From UCB3 sp964415605 (GTDB taxonomy: Bacteria; Chloroflexota; Anaerolineae; Epilineales; Epilineaceae): a DNA stretch of 46,146 bases. Within the stretch, counting starts at the first letter, position 1. The number at the start of each line of letters is the position of its first letter. Both the position numbers and the translations under genes were made by a program. The notes beneath the pieces were generated by a model. It saw nothing but the letters and a program-made list of their open reading frames with translations, searched no databases and was not told where the DNA came from. The DNA lies in contig CAYQBA010000010.1 in assembly GCA_964415605.1 (NCBI GenBank), forward strand, positions 1-46,146, written 5' to 3'. Positions 44,544 to 46,146 of this stretch are shown here, piece after piece.

Positions 44544-45599
44544 TCAGGGCCGCAAGATGACCTTGCCGCTTTCGCCCGAGCGCATCACGTCGAACGCCGC
44601 CTGGAAGTCGTCGAGGGCGAAGCGATGGGTGATCAGGGGGCGAAGGTCCACCGCGCCGGTGCCGAGGAGCGCCCGCATCTGGTGCCACGTCTCCCACATC
44701 CGGCGGCCGTAGATCCCGCGCACGGTCGCGCCCTTGGTGACCAGGAGATCGGACCAGTTGACCTCGATGGCCTTGCCGGGCAGCCCCAGGAGTGCCGCGT
44801 CGCCGCCCGGCCGCAGGAGCGTGAAGCCCTGGTCGATGGCGGCGGCGTTGCCGCTCATCTCGAGCAGCACGTCGACCCCCGCGCCGCCCGTCGCGGCCAT
44901 CACGGCGTCGGCCGGTGCCGCGCGGGCGTCGAGCGCCAGGTCGGCGCCGAGCGACTCGGCCATCGCCAGCCGCTTCGGGTTGACGTCGGTGACGAACACC
45001 GCCGCCGCGCCGGCGGCCCGGGCCACCGGGATCGCCATCAGCCCGATCAGGCCCGCGCCGGTGATCAACACGGTCCGCCCGGCCACCGCCTGGGCATGGA
45101 CGGTGTGGACGGCGTTGCCGAACGGGTCCTGCAGGCTGGCGACCTCGGGGTCGAGATCCGGCGGGTTGACCCACACGTTGCGCCGCGGCACCGCAACGTA
45201 GTCCGCGAACGCACCGGGGCGGTCGATCCCGACCACCACCATGTCCTTGGCGAGATGCTCCTGGCCGGCGACGACGTGCCGCGCGCCGGGGTTGACGATG
45301 TGCCCCTCGGCGGACACCGGGGTGCCCAGCGGCAGGTCGACCACGCCCGCGCCCACCGCCGCGACCGTGCCGGCGAACTCGTGCCCGAGCGTCACGGGCG
45401 GCTTGATGCGTGCCGCGCTCCAGGCGTCCCAGTTGTAGATGTGGACGTCGGTGCCGCAGATCGACGCCGCGGCGACGCGGATCAGCACGTCGTCCGGCGC
45501 GATGGCGGGCACGGGGACCTCGACGAGCGCGAGGCCCTCGCCGGGCGCCGGCTTGACGACGGCGCGCATGGTGCTGGGGATGGTCACGGCGGCTGGCAT
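44544..45599 (-). CDS. tdh: L-threonine 3-dehydrogenase lacking structural zinc cysteines
   Basis: 351 residues of the zinc medium-chain dehydrogenase family. SICGTDVHIYNWDAW and PPVTLGHEFAG give catalytic ligands C48, H73 and E74, and ITGAGLIGLMAIPVARAAGA is the NAD-binding turn. VDVLLEMSGN and WSDLLVTKGATVRGIYGRRM are Tdh-specific. The four cysteines that bind structural zinc in E. coli Tdh (C93, C96, C99, C107) are all absent: residues 101-118 read IVNPGARHVVAGQEHLAK, leaving one cysteine in the protein. Tdh oxidises threonine to 2-amino-3-oxobutanoate for Kbl. The start at 45599 is the first ATG in frame with no other sound choice; one at 45569 is possible. Confidence 0.9.
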   Translation of the reverse strand: MPAAVTIPSTMRAVVKPAPGEGLALVEVPVPAIAPDDVLIRVAAASICGTDVHIYNWDAWSAARIKPPVTLGHEFAGTVAAVGAGVVDLPLGTPVSAEGHIVNPGARHVVAGQEHLAKDMVVVGIDRPGAFADYVAVPRRNVWVNPPDLDPEVASLQDPFGNAVHTVHAQAVAGRTVLITGAGLIGLMAIPVARAAGAAAVFVTDVNPKRLAMAESLGADLALDARAAPADAVMAATGGAGVDVLLEMSGNAAAIDQGFTLLRPGGDAALLGLPGKAIEVNWSDLLVTKGATVRGIYGRRMWETWHQMRALLGTGAVDLRPLITHRFALDDFQAAFDVMRSGESGKVILRP

Positions 45600-45673
45600 C
45601 CTTTGGATTCTTGCGGTGGGGCATGCCGACGTCCGCCGAACACACGGCCTCTCGGCGGCGACCAAGCGGCGCG

Positions 45674-45702
45674 AGTATATCACGATTGCGGGGCGATGTC
45701 GC
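45674..45702 (-). promoter_or_regulatory. Promoter of tdh-kbl
   Basis: Minus strand GCGACA (45702-45697), 17 bases, TATACT (45679-45674). Start near 45667. Its -35 box lies one base from the -35 box of the divergent promoter. Confidence 0.55.
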
Positions 45703-45703
45703 A

Positions 45704-45732
45704 TTGACAGGCCTGTCGGCCGATGGTAGCAT
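45704..45732 (+). promoter_or_regulatory. Promoter of the rightmost membrane-protein gene
   Basis: Perfect TTGACA (45704-45709), 17 bases, then TG-G-TAGCAT with the hexamer at 45727-45732. Start near 45739 gives a leader of about 72 bases. It is the best sigma-70 match in the window. Confidence 0.65.
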
Positions 45733-45810
45733 GGGCGCTCGATGGCCGCCCTCGGAAGCTGCCTCGGCGGCCATCGACCCCACGCACCACGCCGCAGCAC
45801 GAGGCCCGTG

Positions 45811-46146
45811 TTGTTCAATCGCGTCGCGGACTGGCTGGAAGGGCAACCGCCCGGCCGGCGTCGCCTCTACACCACCTTCATCGCCATCACGCTTCTGACG
45901 GTCCCGTGCTACGGGCTCGGCATGTTGATGTTGTTCCTCAACTCACCGCCGCCGGACGCGCCGCCGGCGACGCCGGGTGTCGCGAGCGTGACGCCGCCCG
46001 TCACCCACACCAGCCCGCCGTCGGCGCCGAGCCCGGCGCGCCCGACCGCCGCGCCCCAGCGCGTGCCCTCGACGCCCGCGCCAGGGGCGACGGCGACGCC
46101 GCTGCCTTCGGCAGCCGTGACTCCCACCCTGCCCGCGACCGGCACG
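45811..46146 (+). CDS. Membrane-anchored protein with Pro/Thr stalk, 3' end cut by window
   Basis: 112 codons are visible and no stop occurs before the window end. The TTG at 45811 is chosen because GAGG (45801-45804) lies 6 bases upstream; the GTG just before it would be too close. MFNRVADWLEGQPPGRRRLYT is followed by one membrane helix (about 20-44, IAITLLTVPCYGLGMLMLFL). From about 46 on it is a Pro/Thr/Ser/Ala-rich stalk (TPGVASVTPPVTHTSPPSAP and similar). It is probably a type II anchor with an extracytoplasmic domain beyond the window. Regions of opposite-strand open frame here are shadows of the stalk. Confidence 0.65.
   Translation, partial: MFNRVADWLEGQPPGRRRLYTTFIAITLLTVPCYGLGMLMLFLNSPPPDAPPATPGVASVTPPVTHTSPPSAPSPARPTAAPQRVPSTPAPGATATPLPSAAVTPTLPATGT

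Noticed and set aside
45611..45898. Plus-strand frame of 95 codons before the right-end gene
   Set aside because: It starts upstream of the mapped promoter boxes, has no ribosome site, and overlaps the real frame whose membrane helix is clear.

Overview
The window is a 46 kb piece of very GC-rich bacterial DNA (roughly 70% or more G+C by eye). It contains one run of 100 N, so it is a scaffold and probably comes from a draft or metagenome-assembled genome. Several secreted proteins carry Thr/Pro-rich linkers and end in tails such as YLPALKK or HLPLAIKRRR. That style is known from Chloroflexota (Anaerolineae/Ardenticatenia-like). The assignment to that phylum is my inference; no rRNA or tRNA gene is present to test it.

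Layout, left to right. (1) 1-5.3 kb: the end of a nucleotidyltransferase-fold gene, a Crp/Fnr regulator, a seven-helix membrane protein, and a coupled pair of aldehyde dehydrogenase and kynureninase. (2) 5.4-9.6 kb: a six-cysteine secreted protein, a secreted alpha/beta-hydrolase-like protein that has lost its catalytic residues, an RmlD-like reductase and a lipoprotein. (3) 9.9-14.8 kb: a DGPF/YCII protein with an ECF42-type sigma factor, then uvrA. (4) 15.1-20.7 kb: the assembly gap, a secreted C39-like protein without the catalytic cysteine, era coupled to a crotonase-family gene, and a secreted lyase-like protein. (5) 20.8-29.9 kb: greA-lysS, a large secreted subtilase, and rpsO-pnp. (6) 29.9-37.5 kb, all on the minus strand: prfA-prmC, two glycosyltransferases, two ADP-heptose-type sugar nucleotide genes and murJ, mostly joined by overlaps or short gaps. 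(7) 37.6-41.1 kb, plus strand: an rseP-type site-2 protease, a HEAT-repeat protein with an acidic tail and an unknown helical protein, joined by ATGA overlaps. (8) 41.2-46.1 kb: a TenA/CADD-like protein, a 49-residue TMEM175-type tail fragment, a THUMP-like methyltransferase, the threonine degradation pair kbl and tdh, and the start of a membrane-anchored protein with a Pro/Thr linker.

How the genes work together. The housekeeping part covers translation (lysS, rpsO, prfA, prmC, era), transcription elongation (greA), RNA decay (pnp), repair (uvrA) and envelope building (murJ, glycosyltransferases, heptose genes). Threonine (tdh-kbl) and kynurenine (kynU plus dehydrogenase) catabolism are also present. 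I see no single classical mobile element, CRISPR array or defence system. The most unusual content is a set of enzyme-like proteins whose catalytic residues appear to be replaced, a greA leader with a terminator in front of the gene, promoters that predict leaderless mRNAs, and an ADP-heptose operon in what looks like a phylum generally regarded as lacking lipopolysaccharide.
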